The notes beneath the pieces were generated by a model. It was not told where the DNA came from. It searched no databases and was given only the letters and a program-made list of their open reading frames with translations. From Telopea speciosissima (Eukaryota; Streptophyta; Magnoliopsida; Proteales; Proteaceae), in contig NC_057920.1 of the NCBI RefSeq assembly GCF_018873765.1, positions 12,289,307-12,353,306 of the forward strand: a stretch of DNA of 64,000 nucleotides, given 5' to 3'. Made by a program: the position numbers and the translations under genes. Positions 22,061 to 33,725 of the stretch are shown in pieces. Within the stretch, counting starts at the first letter, position 1; each line of letters opens with the position of its first letter.

Positions 22061-23080
22061 GTGGTAGTAGAGTCCCTTGAAGAGAAAGTGAGAGTAGTTA
22101 ATTGAGTGGGAAGTGGAAGTGCTAACCAATGAAAAGAAAATTCAAGGGACAAGGTAAGAAACTTCTTTTTTTTGTTTCTTTGGATTTGTCTTTGTTCTGT
22201 TTACTTTGGAAATCTAGTTCTTTTTGTTCCTATGGCATGGATTTTACAATGATGCCCATGTGAGAGTCAATCAGAGATTCTTCATATCTTTGGTATATGA
22301 AAATAGCAGCAATATTTTCACCTTCAACAACCAAGATGGAATACTAGCAACAAAGATCTTTCCTCATTCTTAGTTTTGGAAGAAGTTTGATCGCAATCAA
22401 TGGTGCATCTAGCTTAGCCAGATTATGGAATCCCTTTCCTTCTTTAATTTTAATTTTATGTTTAGTATGTCTTTTGTATCAACAAATCTACCTTAGTAAA
22501 TGTTACATTGTTTAGATTTATTTTTTCTACGAATTTTAGACTATAGGATTTAGATTTTTATTGTTTAATCTTAATCGTAGGATTAAAGTAGATTTAAACA
22601 AGAGCATTAGGGTTCAATTTTTCTTATAAATTGTAAAAGTTTTTCTCATTGTAATGGAATTGAGTTATGAAATTGATCGAATTGAATTTATTCAACTATT
22701 GAGTTGTTTATTTTAATCTTAAAGTGTTCTACCCCGTAATTCTGAAAAATTATGTTACATCCTTGAAATGTTGCAATTTTCCCATAACCTTGAAGTGTCA
22801 CGTTATATCATTTAAAATCACAGAGAGTTTCACTACCAGCCTAGAAGAACTGTAAAGTATGTTCTTGACTCTTTTGATCCATAACGTTTGATACCAAATT
22901 AATTAAATATGCATCTTTTTGATACGATACAATATAATACAATACATCTCTTAAAATCACTGTTCTAATATAATAGTCGATACTAATACTTTAACCTTGC
23001 CCATGTGAGGATTTTTTTTTTTTCTAGCAAAACCTATTTGAGCTTTGAGGATTTTTTTTTTTTTCATTCTTCGTAAGCCT
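22061..23080. other. Spacer upstream of CEP-3; possible LTR remnant
   Basis: 22250-22760 is AT-rich sequence not found in other units, so it is a CEP-3-specific insertion. It has 'cttataaattgtaaaag', which could be an LTR promoter, but I found no ends. No coding frame. Confidence 0.35.
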
Positions 23081-24838
23081 AAGATCAGCTAACAAGAAAT
23101 TGGGAGCTGACCAACTTTTTTTCTGGTAAGTCGTGCTCATCCAAGTCAAAAACCAATAATTTCAAATTTGACCCCCAAGGTGAAATACAACGTTCCTGCT
23201 TTAACTTTGTGGAAGACCAAAAAAAAAAAAAAAGTTTTGATTGTTTAACTCTAAAACGGCAAGAGAGAGAGAAAGAAATCTGAACTGTATTTGTCAACCC
23301 ATTTTATGATCTTATAATGAGATGGTTTATGTGAAGGGGGTGCGTGGTTTCTATGCCTAGACACAAAGGATGGTGAAATGACCGTCCTACTCCCATGAAA
23401 CAGAAATGTCTACCCTGTTAATGCTTCCATGTGTGCTCCCATTGTCCCCCTCCCCCCGCGCAGGAGCCACACTCCCACATAAAGAACTCTTTCCTAACAA
23501 ATTTTTACCAATCAAAAAGAGTTCCTCTTCCTAGAACCATATAGAATCAGAGCTTCAATAGTAAATGTGTTAATTTCATTTTAGACTTTCAGTATTGGGT
23601 CTGTATCTCTCTTTGTCAAAGTATTTTATTGTGCGTGAAGCCAAGAAGAATGAATCTGTGGAAAGAATTCAAATGGCCTCAATATTGTGAGTTGTCTCTT
23701 TTTATAACAATCACTCTCAAGCATTTTAGACGAAAGTGGAAGTATGCCAAAAATTATATTGGTTTATGAAGGCAAGAATGAATGAATGAATCAAAATTTC
23801 ATACGTATGCAAATCTGGAAAGAATTCAAATGGCCTCTTAATATTGTGAGTTGTCTTATTTTGTAACAATCACTCTCAAGCATTTTAGAGGAAAGTGGAA
23901 GTATGCCAAAAATGTATTGGCCGGTCTTTCATTCACTGAAGTTACTAAAAAGGTTACTTTTGTTGAACACCAAGGTCTAGGGTCCAACCACATAGTTCAA
24001 AAAAATATCTTTATATATATAAACGTTGTAGTAGACCTAATTTTTTGTAGTGAATATCACTTGGCCCCTGTTGCCTAGAAGTGGCTAATCAAAAAGCCTC
24101 AAAAGATGAACAGAAAGAATAGTGCTACATGAAAGATTAGTTGTCTACGAGTTCGGGTTCGGTTATGCCTTCTTCATTGCCCTTTTCTTTTCAAGGCTAG
24201 TCTGCTCTGCTCTTTTGGCCTAAGTTCCTACAGTCATTCATTGACCACTTTTATTTTGTTTAGTCCGGAAGCCATCAATCTCGACATCAAAGTAAACCTA
24301 CCTAGAAAAATGCGTGATAGCAAAAGCCTGATGAGAATGCCGCCCAAAATCAAAGTAGAGAGGATTTTGAAAAGAGTTTCTTTTTGGAGAGCAAGGTACG
24401 ATGAAAGTTGTAAGCTGTGTTCAGGGACTCGTTCTTTCCCTATTTATTCACTTTTCATTTTTTTGGAGGATATTTTGTAAATGCTGGCCTACTAAATGAA
24501 GGATCTTCGATTTAAGTGTGTTAAGTGAGAAAGATTTCCGATTTCCTTTAATCCATGAACACTAGCCCAACAATATTCACATAGGAGAATGTTTTCATTC
24601 ACCACATGGTGAAGGTTCACCATGCCATCCTAGGGTTCACAAACCTCTATAGGGTTTTAATATATTCCCGAAAATACCCTCCTAATACTTTCCCTCTCAT
24701 TCACCGTGGATTGAGGAAAATTCAATCCGATTCACATGTCTGAACCACAGAGTAGAAATATAGATGTATAAATATCATTAGGGAAAGGTTTCCTCGACAT
24801 CCCATGAGAGAAGGTTATATTGGAAGCGTAGACTAAAT
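23081..24838. other. Array spacer, units 3/4
   Basis: 23120-23230 matches ~430-530. 23520-23740 and 23760-23920 are two adjacent copies of the same ~150-bp block ('agcattttaga', 'gaaagtggaagtatgcc'), a local tandem duplication. 24460-24560 carries a trace of the LINE zinc-binding block and matches ~41310. A GC-rich partial hairpin-like segment lies at ~23390-23470. Confidence 0.5.
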
Positions 24839-24846
24839 TTGGCTCT

Positions 24847-25022
24847 GAGAATCGACATCCTCTACTTCCGCCTGCCCCTACTTTCGTGTGCGCTCTACAC
24901 AAACGAAGCACACAAAGACCGCCTTACCCCCATCGAGCAGGGGTAAGGCGGTCTTTGCACACCCCGTTGTGTGTAGGGCGCACATGAAAGTAGGAGCAGG
25001 CGGAAGTAGAGGATCCGGACTC
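24847..25022. mobile_element. Hairpin (foldback) element G, near-perfect
   Basis: 'tcctctacttccgcctgccc' opposes 'aggcggaagtagagga'. 'gaccgccttacccc' opposes 'ggggtaaggcggtc' around the loop 'catcgagca'. TTGGCTCT (24839-24846) and TTGGCTCC (25023-25030) are a near-perfect target duplication. The copies at ~18380 and ~35055 have the uninterrupted site. Arms are shared with hairpin O and half-hairpin F. Confidence 0.85.
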
Positions 25023-25373
25023 TTGGCTCCGAACATTATTATTGCTAGAGATTAATTTTGTTGAGTGGGTTGCTGGGCCTACCTTATTTAATTTGGACCT
25101 AAGTTGGGCTTGCTCTTGAAATCATATAGACATCTCGGCCCACTACTTTTGACCCACGTGGATCTCAAATGCATGCAACGGACTTGAGGTTGGACACTGG
25201 GTCAAGTATAAACCGTAGACCAATTGATAGAAACTGGGCTTGGACGTTCAGATCCAGTTCCTTAGAAGGTATGTCCTGAGCCTCGAATAGATAGCCTGTG
25301 GTTCTTCATAATGGGCCTAATCGAGCCCAACCAAGTTGAGGATTTCTTGCTTGGGTTTAAAGGTCTAAGATCT

Positions 25374-25564
25374 GGATCCAGATCTTCTACAGCGTGGGCT
25401 GCCCGTCCTGCCTGTGCTGCGCAGACACAAGGTGGCATGCATTGACAGCCTTAACCCTACCCAAGCGCCTTACCTGAGCAGGGGGGTGGTAAGGCGGTCA
25501 ATGCGCACTGCCATGTGTCTGCGCAGCACAGGCAGGACAAGGCAACACGCCGTAGAAGATATGT
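25374..25564. mobile_element. Hairpin (foldback) element H
   Basis: 'gtcctgcctgtgctgcgcag' opposes 'ctgcgcagcacaggcaggac', a perfect 20-bp arm, and 'ggatccagatcttctac' opposes 'gtagaagata' outside. The centre 'caagcgccttacctgagcag' with 'ggtaaggcggtcaatgcgc' is the shared core. It lies only ~350 bp from hairpin G yet has different arms. Confidence 0.8.
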
Positions 25565-28159
25565 CTACTATCAAAAGAATTATTTTACGGTCTATAAGGT
25601 CTTACATAGCTTAATCATTCCTGACTGCAAAGCTGCTTGATACTCCCAATGTTCCAACAAAACCAACACATGAGAGTAACCTACAACCTTGCAATGGACT
25701 GCCTCTTTCGATCAAGTGGAGTTGCTGGTTTAAATTTAGTTTTACTGAAATAACAAAGTGTTGGGAAGGAAATTATAATTTTGTGAAGATACATTCCCAT
25801 AATGTCAAACCTAGTTTCTTTCAACCCTTTTTGTATAACCCAACAAAGAAACCCATAATAGTAATTTCACATAACTCAACTAGGACACGTACTTGATTGG
25901 AAAGTTTGGTATAATTTAGATTCAATTCGAGTTCAATCTATTAAAGTTACACTTTACTCAGTTAGATTCAGTTTAAATTAACCAATAGTTTTTAGTCTAT
26001 AAATGAAACCAAATTGAATACGAATGAAATTTCACTTCCAAAATCAAACGGCTGACTTCTAACTTTTTGGATTTTTTTTAAGTGTATTTTGATAGAGTAA
26101 AATTACAACACTATAAGAGCTAGAAAAAACCATTGAAGCACAAACTCCATATTCGACACGGCCATTAGCAGAGCAAGGACTCAATCAAAGTAGAGTACAA
26201 ATTTTTTTGGTGCATTAACATTTTTTGAGTCACACGACTAAAAATCATTGTTTGAACCAACTTGCATCGATCTGTCTCCATTATCATTATTAAAAAATAA
26301 AAGTAAATAATAATTTGCCGGTTTTGGGTTGTTACAGGTGACATTGGATCGGTGGTGGTCACCGCCACTACGTAGAATATATTTCTCTCTCTCTCTCTCT
26401 CTCTCATTGGCTCCGGAGCTTGGGGAGCTTCATTTAGTCTTCATTCTTTTTCCATTTTTCGATCTGTTCTTTCTTTATCTCAATTCTCAATTAAGTTGTT
26501 AAATAGGGTTCCTAGAATGTGTGATCCAATTTCTTTTCATTATTCCTATTAAAAGAGCGTTCCCCTCTCATGCACGGGGACTCGGATTTGGTAGCGAGTG
26601 ATACTATTTATTTGAGAATAGATTCTCTGCATGCACGTGCAGGTGCATGTATACGTACATATACATGTGAGAGGCAACCACATATCTTTTTTTTGTTCTT
26701 CATCACCTTGTAAATGGCAATAGGTACTGAACTCCTATTCTTCCTAATGTGCATTAATGGATTAGGATTGTTTCTCTTAATTCCATGGATTAGGGTTAAG
26801 TCCTAGCCCCGGCCTGAGGGTGTTGCAAGTTCTTGTTGTCATTGGTTGGCTGGTAGGGTTTGCAGGTGCGTTCCAAGGTCTGTGGAGGTGGAGATGCGGG
26901 TAGGGTTGCAAGGGTTTGAAGATGTGTTCGTTCAGTGGCCAGAAGGAAGCGAAGCTGTGTGGCGCAAGTCTTTCTGGTGGTGGTTTGGGGCTTGAGAGAT
27001 AGAGGGGCGTTGGTGGTATTGTCTCGGCTGGTTATGGGCCGACTACTTACTGGCTCCTCGGGGTAGGAAGGAAGGGTGGGATAGGATAGGGTGTGCTTCC
27101 CTGGTTAGGGTGAGTGAGTGCTAGGCTGTGGGTGCCGCCATAAATAATATTAAAGGGTAGGAGGTGGGGGTTTGGACGATTGTGAGTTTTTGGCTGGAAA
27201 GTGGAAGATTCTACCTTTGGAATCCCGTTTGAACATGGAATATTCCAATTGTTTTCCCTCCCTTTCTTTAATATAATATGCCTTCCGAGTCTTATCAGCC
27301 CTAGCTAGAAAATAATACAGGGATTAAAATCCTCTCCAATTCCTTAATAGGTAGTGTGGTACAGTTTGGGGCTCAGAGTTTGACGCGTGAAAAATGCTAA
27401 ATTAAATTTTGACCTAGACAAAGTGGAAGTCTATTTCAATATATTTTTTGTATGAATATAAAAGATAGGGTTAGCTGTGAGGTATGTTTTAAATACCGTA
27501 ATATTCATTTTATTGCTACCCAGTGGTCTACAGTGGGTTGGTGCATGAACGGAAGTAGAGAATGTCGATACATATCGAAAAGATACATTCAACTTGAAGG
27601 TCTTGACTACACAACAATTCCACTGGTTTTTTCAATAGCCCTCCCTCATGGTTGACCTCTTCGTTAACTCGATGTTCAAAAATCATATCATCCTATATTT
27701 ACACTAAAAAGAAAATATATAAAAGAATGAAAAAAAAAAAAAAAAAACATAATTCAAAAACTGCAAAGACTAGCAAGACGAGTTGGTGGTTGATGCTCAA
27801 TGCATGCAGACTGAGATTTCGATTCTCTAGATGATTGTATTTTCTATCTGGTTAACGTCTCCCTCCTGATTGTAATACGGAAAATGGAGAACGTTTACTA
27901 GACTTTTGTTCTTTGTGCGTTTGGATTTTCCCAGATTTTTTCATTGTATTCATTTTTTTTTTTTTCTTTTTTATTAATATAAATGACCTTTTAACGGGAA
28001 AAATAAACATAAAAGAAAGAAGAAACAATGGGAATGGTGAAATACATTCTTATATAAAGTTATAAACACAGAAATGAGACATAGTTTCCTTCTTACTTAG
28101 ACAGGGGCTCTTAAGCATGTCTCGCATTATATTACAGTGCAGAACTGCATGGAAAGAAA
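25565..28159. other. Array spacer, unit 4; no gene seen
   Basis: 26210-26600 matches ~7310-7770 and contains (CT)n. 26630-26710 is part of the inverted-repeat family at 50710. 27100-27230 matches ~7870-8000. 27770-27835 holds the LINE RNase H tail remnant also seen at 11085. 28015-28150 is the block 3' of CEP genes. The 26815-27070 stretch is GC-richer but has no conserved frame. Confidence 0.55.
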
Positions 28160-28167
28160 AGACACTT

Positions 28168-28351
28168 CAGGGTTTTAGGAATCGGTATTGAGCCGGATCG
28201 GACACTTTTAGTCCTGATTTTTAAACAAAAAAATCAGTTTTTAACTCCCTTTTTACCCTTGATCCGTACAGTGAATCGTATCGTATCATATCGGTCATTA
28301 ATTGGTATCAATAGTGGCCGATATTGATCCGATACCAATTCCTAAAGCATG
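28168..28351. mobile_element. hAT-type MITE at the CEP-4 stop codon
   Basis: Termini CAGGGTTTTAGGAATCGG and CCAATTCCTAAAGCATG match the element at 11574-11775, as do the interior ('ctgatttttaaa', 'ggtcattaattggtatc'). Its position relative to the CEP stop codon is the same. The target duplication has decayed. The shared location shows it was copied along with the gene. Confidence 0.85.
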
Positions 28352-28356
28352 TTTCA

Positions 28357-28773
28357 CTAGTTGTGAACGGAATGGCCGATCCCTGGACTGTGACCGGGGG
28401 CTGTTGGTCGGAAGTCTTCTGTATGACCTGGTGGAGGTGGTGGTGAATCGCCTAACGGAACTGCAGGGTTTGCAGCTTCAACGTCTTCGATCTGAACAGG
28501 GGCTGCTGGCCGAAACTCGCTTGGTACGTGTGCCATTGTTGTGCTTGCATGGTAACCACGCAAGGTACTGATGGTATTTTCACCAACTTTTTTTGATGGG
28601 GTTTCATGACTACTCTTCTCTCTGCTGGGCCTGGGAGTAGTTATAATAGGTTTCTTGTTCTTGTTAGGAGACTCCTTTGTCTTTAAATGCCTTCCCTCAA
28701 CAGAATTAACTGCATGAGAGAAAGCAATGACAAGGAGAAGCACAGAAGCAAAGATGAACTTCACCTTCGCCAT
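28357..28773 (-). CDS. CEP: CEP-4: CEP hormone precursor, 138 aa
   Basis: The signal peptide is identical to CEP-1 over its first 30 or so residues, then EGRHLKTKESPNKNKKPII and a Ser/Arg segment. The middle carries STLRGYHASTTMAHV, as in CEP-2. The acidic/Pro segment is GDSPPPPPGHTE. The C-terminus is DFRPTAPGHSPGIGH plus SVHN, identical to CEP-1. All family-defining residues are present, so this is a strong functional candidate. The gene is single-exon with TATAAATA 139 bp upstream. It shares the stop-codon MITE with CEP-2. Two hairpin elements (29074-29204 and 29257-29434) have inserted 150-500 bp upstream of its TATA box and may affect expression. Confidence 0.95.
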   Translation of the reverse strand: MAKVKFIFASVLLLVIAFSHAVNSVEGRHLKTKESPNKNKKPIITTPRPSREKSSHETPSKKVGENTISTLRGYHASTTMAHVPSEFRPAAPVQIEDVEAANPAVPLGDSPPPPPGHTEDFRPTAPGHSPGIGHSVHN

Positions 28774-28911
28774 AACTGTAAGTGATGTTTGAACTTCACT
28801 GAATCAGAAAATGTAGAATCAAAGAACCGAGAAACAAGAGAGAGAGAGAGAGACTTAAAAACAACTCAAGTTTAGAGGCGAGGGATACTTCAACTGGAGT
28901 ACTCCATGGGC

Positions 28912-28919
28912 TATTTATA
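28912..28919 (-). promoter_or_regulatory. TATA box of CEP-4
   Basis: The minus strand reads TATAAATA within the conserved CEP promoter module. A (GA)n(GT)n microsatellite (~28941-28978) lies just upstream of it. Confidence 0.75.
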
Positions 28920-29073
28920 GTGGTACTAGGGTCCTTAAGAGCGAGAGAGAGAGAGAGAGAGAGAGAGTGTGTGTGTGTGGAAGTGTGCTAACTAATGCGA
29001 AGAAGATTCGACGGACTAAGATAGTATATACTGAAAAGGAAAAAAAAAAAAAAAGTTTATTGTAGGGACGTTT

Positions 29074-29204
29074 GAGGGGGGTGAATGTTCACGTACGCTC
29101 ACAACTCCCAGCCGTTCAGATGGAATATTCTCATAGAATAGATTCTATCTGAACGGCTATGAGTTGTTCATGTACACTCACATACGTGAACATTCCCTAC
29201 ACTT
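29074..29204. mobile_element. Hairpin element I, 131 bp, in the CEP-4 promoter
   Basis: 'gtgaatgttcacgtacgctc' opposes 'catacgtgaacattc', and 'agccgttcagat' opposes 'atctgaacggct'. Flanks GGGACGTTT (29065-29073) and GGGATGTTT (29205-29213) form a 9-bp duplication with one mismatch. The loop 'attctcatagaat' differs from the common core, so this is a separate hairpin family. Confidence 0.8.
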
Positions 29205-29256
29205 GGGATGTTTCATATGTTTAAGAGTTGATTCTCTCAGATTGGGTCAATAATAG

Positions 29257-29434
29257 GGATCCAGATCTTCGATGGTGCACTGCTCGTAGAGGCCTGAATG
29301 GCATAGACAAAAGAGGGCATGCATTGACCGCCTTACCCCCTGCCCGAGCGGGGGGTAAGGAGGTCATTGCATGCACCCATGTGCCTGCGCCACTTAGGCC
29401 GCTACTGACAGCGCGTCATAGAGGATCTAAATTG
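29257..29434. mobile_element. Hairpin element J, 178 bp, perfect 9-bp target duplication
   Basis: CAATAATAG occurs at 29248-29256 and 29435-29443. 'gaccgccttaccccctgccc' with 'gagcggggggtaagg' is the clearest example of the shared core. The arms are imperfectly complementary ('gtagaggcctgaa' against 'cttaggccgctac'). Confidence 0.85.
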
Positions 29435-29449
29435 CAATAATAGACCAAC

Positions 29450-29522
29450 GCAATGACCTGAAATAACCGGACCAAACCAAAACTAACCGAATACCTTATC
29501 GATTTGGTTTTGGTCTGGCTGG

Positions 29523-29573
<51 letters not shown>

Positions 29574-30010
29574 AAAGATTAGCAATGTGTATATTAATGT
29601 AATGTAAATTACAAGTAGGATACTGAAAGTTAAAGAAACATGGCCCAGTTGTTCCTTACAAAGGCTGGGTCCCAACTTAACCTATGATAATAGGCTAGGT
29701 AAATCTACAAGAGGGGCGGCCAAGAGCGTCCCAAGAAATTTTATGTGCAAGGCAGGTATATATATATATATATATAAAACCAACAAAAGTTATCAACACC
29801 CCCTCCTTTGGGTTGATACTTTTTTCCCCCATTCATCCACCCTCCTTTGGCTTGATAACTAGCATTCTCTTGGTGTTCTAGTGAATGTGTTTTGGGGATA
29901 TAATTCCTTATGACTCTAGAAGCAATAGACTGTTTGCCTTAGTCTCTTCCCTCATTCAAGACGGCAATTGGGACCCTGGCCCTACTATTTCCCCTTCCCC
30001 CCCCCCCCCC
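29450..30010. repeat. Microsatellite region with (TA)n tracts
   Basis: (TA)n spans ~29530-29570 and ~29757-29776. Between them and up to a poly-C run (29999-30012) the sequence is unit-specific. A hAT-like remnant ('ccggaccaaaccaaaac') lies at ~29460. Confidence 0.6.
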
Positions 30011-30014
30011 CCAC

Positions 30015-30510
30015 AGTCTGAATGATGTTTAGAATGCCGTCCTTGAGATCCCCTATCTGCCTCGAGGCTTATTTGACATTGTCATCTGGAAAGAGTCTTC
30101 AAATGGACTCTTCTCCTCCTCAGCCTGGAACCTTATTTGTTCCCGTGCCCCTCAAGTCACCTGGCACCTTGTTGTCTGGTTCAAAGATCACATTCCTAAG
30201 CATAGTTCCATTGTTTGGTGTGTTTTGACTAAATCCCTACCAACCCATGACCTCCTTATCTGAAAACACATCCCCCCCCCCCCCCCCAATTGTCTCTGCG
30301 GGAATGCCGCTGAAAGCATCTCCCACCTTGTCTTTGAATGTCCCATTTCCATGTGGAGTTGGTTCCATGTTAGCAATCGGTGCTGGCCTTCTCGTAGAAG
30401 CATTGGATCCTTTGACAATGAATGGAAGGGGATCTTAAATCACTTCAAAGGAAATCCATCGTTGACGCCCTTGGAAAGCTTGTTTTAGGTGCATCGGTGT
30501 ACCATATATG
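30015..30510 (+). pseudogene. LINE fragment: reverse-transcriptase zinc-binding region
   Basis: The plus-strand frame reads VTWHLVVWFKDHIPKHSSIV, then LPTHDLL, CGNAAESISHLVFECPISMW and SWFHVSNR. This fits the zf-RVT domain at the C-terminus of plant LINE ORF2 ('WKxxVPPKxxxFxW...LPT.DxL...C..C...ES.xHLFFECPxS..VW'). A stop and a poly-C run of about 17 break it. It is not in the other units at this position, so it is a unit-5-specific insertion. Confidence 0.75.
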
Positions 30511-31111
30511 AAAAGAGTGCAACATCAAGCTTTTGATAGGCACCAACACAACAAATCTTGGACTCCATCATTTTTGAAGTGCGCTCCAAATTCTTTATAA
30601 GGTCCTGCCCCAACTCAAAGAGGAACCATTATATATGTTGTATCATCTTGGAACTTATCTCTAGAACTTTGTCTGACGCCTAGATCTTCTCTTTGATTTG
30701 GATTTTGTTATTTTATGTGTATTCAAACTTTGCTAGTTTTTTCCTTCCCCACCCCCACCCCCACCCCAACCACTTCTCCCCAAAAAAAAAAAAACAACAT
30801 CATTACCAGCGGTTTCACACCCTATTCCGTACCACTAACCAGTCAGAATTTTGCTTTGGCTCAAGTTCACTCCTATCAACTCACCTCGGTATAAACCTGG
30901 TTTTACTCTAACTTACCTCTCTTTTTTTCCCATTTTTGGTTGGCCTAACAGTGAACAGCTGAGTTACTTTGGTGATGCATTGGACATAACCAGGGTTTCA
31001 AAAATCAGTGAATTGGTCGATTCTGATATTGACCTCGATTTTTAACGATTTGATACGGTCAAAAATGGGGGGAAAAAAAACCCTGGACATGAAAGAATTG
31101 GATACGGGAGT
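30511..31111. other. Spacer, unit 5
   Basis: Possible further 3' LINE sequence reaches ~30660. After that come poly-C/poly-A tracts and unit-like sequence with 'aacagctgagttactttggt'. No gene is supported. Confidence 0.4.
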
Positions 31112-31120
31112 CAGAGATCG

Positions 31121-31291
31121 AAAAATTATCTCTTCCAGTTTTCTGCCCGGCCCAGTGCCTCTAATAAGGGGGTGGTGGGCCCTACTCGAGCAAAGTGTCC
31201 GACAAGGCTAGGGTGATCATTGCAACCCCCCCTCTTATTAGGGGCACTGGGATGTGGGCCAGACAGAAAAATGGAGGGGATAAAGCTCCGC
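31121..31291. mobile_element. Hairpin element K, 171 bp, perfect 9-bp target duplication
   Basis: CAGAGATCG is at 31112-31120 and 31292-31300. 'cccagtgcctctaataaggg' opposes 'cctcttattaggggcactgg'. The centre 'aagtgtccgacaaggctagg' with 'gtgatcattgcaacc' is a degenerate version of the common core. The site is intact in the paralogous block near 5815. Confidence 0.85.
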
Positions 31292-31300
31292 CAGAGATCG

Positions 31301-33010
31301 GAGTCATGCAATAGTAAGCCAGCTTAGCTTGAATGCACTGCACAAATTACAAAGTAATATATAGTACTGGTTTGCATGTCCCATGCATATATGTCGTCTC
31401 TAGCTCCTATGTTTTGGGGGATTTCTTTAAACAAAAGATTTTTTATTTTTTATTTTATTTTTGATAAGATTCTTTTAACAAAAGAAAGTGGTCTACAAAG
31501 TGGTCTACTGCCACTATGGGTACTTGAAAATCTTTCCACTATCGAGCGTTGGGTCGACCTTCTTTACATCTCAACCGTTGGCGTGTTAGTATTATTGCAC
31601 TTTTATATTGACGATGATTGATTAAAAATAATAAAAATAGGTATTTGGAAGGCAAGTTGGTGGACCCCACTGATAACATGGTACGAGGAGATATCAGATT
31701 CCTGTGGTCCGTACCCCAACTTGCTTCATAAAATTTAAAAAATGGTTTTAAAGCTACATATAATATACAGAGTTTATTTCATGTCCACAAGCTTAGCTTT
31801 CCATAACCAGAAGATGTGAATCTTTATACCAATAAAAGCGAAGGAAACCCACAAGCTAACTCTGAACCTAAACCACCGACCCTTGTGTTTGCATTTGGTT
31901 ATAAATAATTTTAGAGTTTCAGAGAGATTCTGATTTTTCTATAAGACTTTCTGGGAAATGCTAAGTACTGAAGTCTTCTGGACATGAGACTTCTTTAGTT
32001 CAAGTGGAAGCCTCTGATCATCGAAGGCCATGGAATAAGTTAATTAGAATAGCTTTGCGGCTATGACTCAAGAATATTCTATAGTATTCTCTAGTGCTGG
32101 TGCACCATCTCTCCTCTCCCCCTCGCTATGGTTGTTTCTATTTTTTCTAATCTTCCTTTTGCGGGCATGCCAAAGTTCTCGGTAAACAGTAATTAAATAC
32201 CTTAATAAGAGATTGTGTTGGAATGCTTTCGAGGATATTGATCAATTATTTTTTACATGAAGAATTTAGCTTTCTGTGTTATTATCTTATTATATTTTTC
32301 TTTTGCATGAGGCCTTCGCTTTGTTTTTGTATTCGTCTGGGTATGCCTGGACGTTAAATAGTTGTTTTTCTCTTTTTTCGTATCAATATATTCTTTGCTG
32401 ACCTTTAGCAAAAAAATGGGGAGGAATTTGAGAAGATGGAATGTAAAAATTAAAACAATTCCTCACATTTGAGCTATTATCCTCTTCGAATTTCGGGTTA
32501 TGTCCTCTTAATTTCTGTGTTAAAATTTAGGGGTTTCCCTGGTCCTAGATAATATTTAGGTTAAAATAAAAAATTTCGGGGCAAGCTTGACTTTTATGTA
32601 GAGTCTTGCTTTGATACTCTTAGGAATAAGAACGTTGTTCAATCTCAAGAGCTTCTTATTGAGTTTACATTCCGCGAATGAAAATACTCCCTGAAAATGG
32701 TTGTTGTTTGATCTTCTCTTTCTTTTCTTTACACTCCCTCTTCTTCTAAGAAGCCTCTCTATATTTTTTGAGCTCATTCAAATAAAAATATTCCTAGGTG
32801 GAACAAAGCTTCTTGGAGCTCGAGAATTTGAATGTGTTAGTGCTCTTCGTGCTTGTAGTGGCAGCAGTGTTGTGTTGTCATTGTTGGCAACAAGGATTTG
32901 GCAATTGCGGTCATCAGCATATGGTTGTGGAGACAGTATTCAGTGGGTCAGTAGGGTGTATTTTGGACTTGCATTTTTTTGCTTCTTTCTTATTGGTCCG
33001 AAGGGTATCT
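31301..33010. other. Array spacer, units 5 and 4; no gene seen
   Basis: 31310-31400, 31500-31620, 31660-31760 and 32040-32180 are array blocks. 32220-32250 and 32570-32700 parallel ~52100-52290 ('caagcttga', 'cattctgcgaat'), a decayed LINE-like segment. The frame at 32701-33057 ends in a (TA)n tract and shows no domain. Confidence 0.45.
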
Positions 33011-33015
33011 CTTGG

Positions 33016-33051
<36 letters not shown>

Positions 33052-33725
33052 TCGTGAGAGGACCGAAAACGCACCTCTAGAGCCTTAGAGAAGAAGGAAA
33101 TCAAGGAGAAGTCGTCTTCTACCATGTTGGCGTGATTCGAGAGCATAGGCGGGAAGGAAATCGACTGAAAACATCGGTTTGGTTGTCGGCCATAGATTTG
33201 AGTGCTTGATACGTTCTATTGAAGATCTCATAGCATTTGTATCTGGAGTTGGGAGTTTGCCTTTGAAAAGGTAAACGTGTTCACAAACCATTGCTTCTCT
33301 GTTCTAGGTTTATTTCTTTATTCTTGAATGTATTGAGTAGAACCTAGAGTGTAATCTGTTATAGGTTGGGTTTGTGATTCAATCTGTTAATTGGGTTGAT
33401 TGATTGTAAGGCTGAAGACATTTTTTGTATTGGGATTGAGGTCCCTGCTCTCACTGAGGTGAGAGGTTGAAGCAGGGTAAGAGGTGTCATGGCCGTAGGG
33501 GCAGTTAATTGTATTGGAGTTGAGCATTGGGCATATATAAAACCCCGAGGGGTATTGTTCCGTGGACGTAGCCTTCACATACTGCAAAGTGGGTTTACAG
33601 TCTTGGTCGACCTGACCACATTCTGGTGGTGGGAGGTGAGATTGTAAGCGACTGTGTGGTTTGCAGAAAATGTCAAAAATTAAGGAAACTGATTCACCCC
33701 CCCCCCTCAATTCGATCCGGTATTC
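33011..33725 (+). mobile_element. LTR-like remnant of a copia-type element
   Basis: A (TA)n tract at ~33017-33050 precedes sequence with a possible TATA box ('gcatatataaaacc', ~33530), 'gttccgtggacgtagcct' and a terminal 'gattcaccccccccctcaat'. This combination is typical of the 3' end of plant copia LTRs. Neither terminus nor a primer binding site could be fixed. Confidence 0.5.

Noticed and set aside
32701..33088. Frames of 118 and 96 codons ending in Ile-Tyr repeats
   Set aside because: The repeats are a (TA)n microsatellite and the frames overlap. No domain or splice context was seen.
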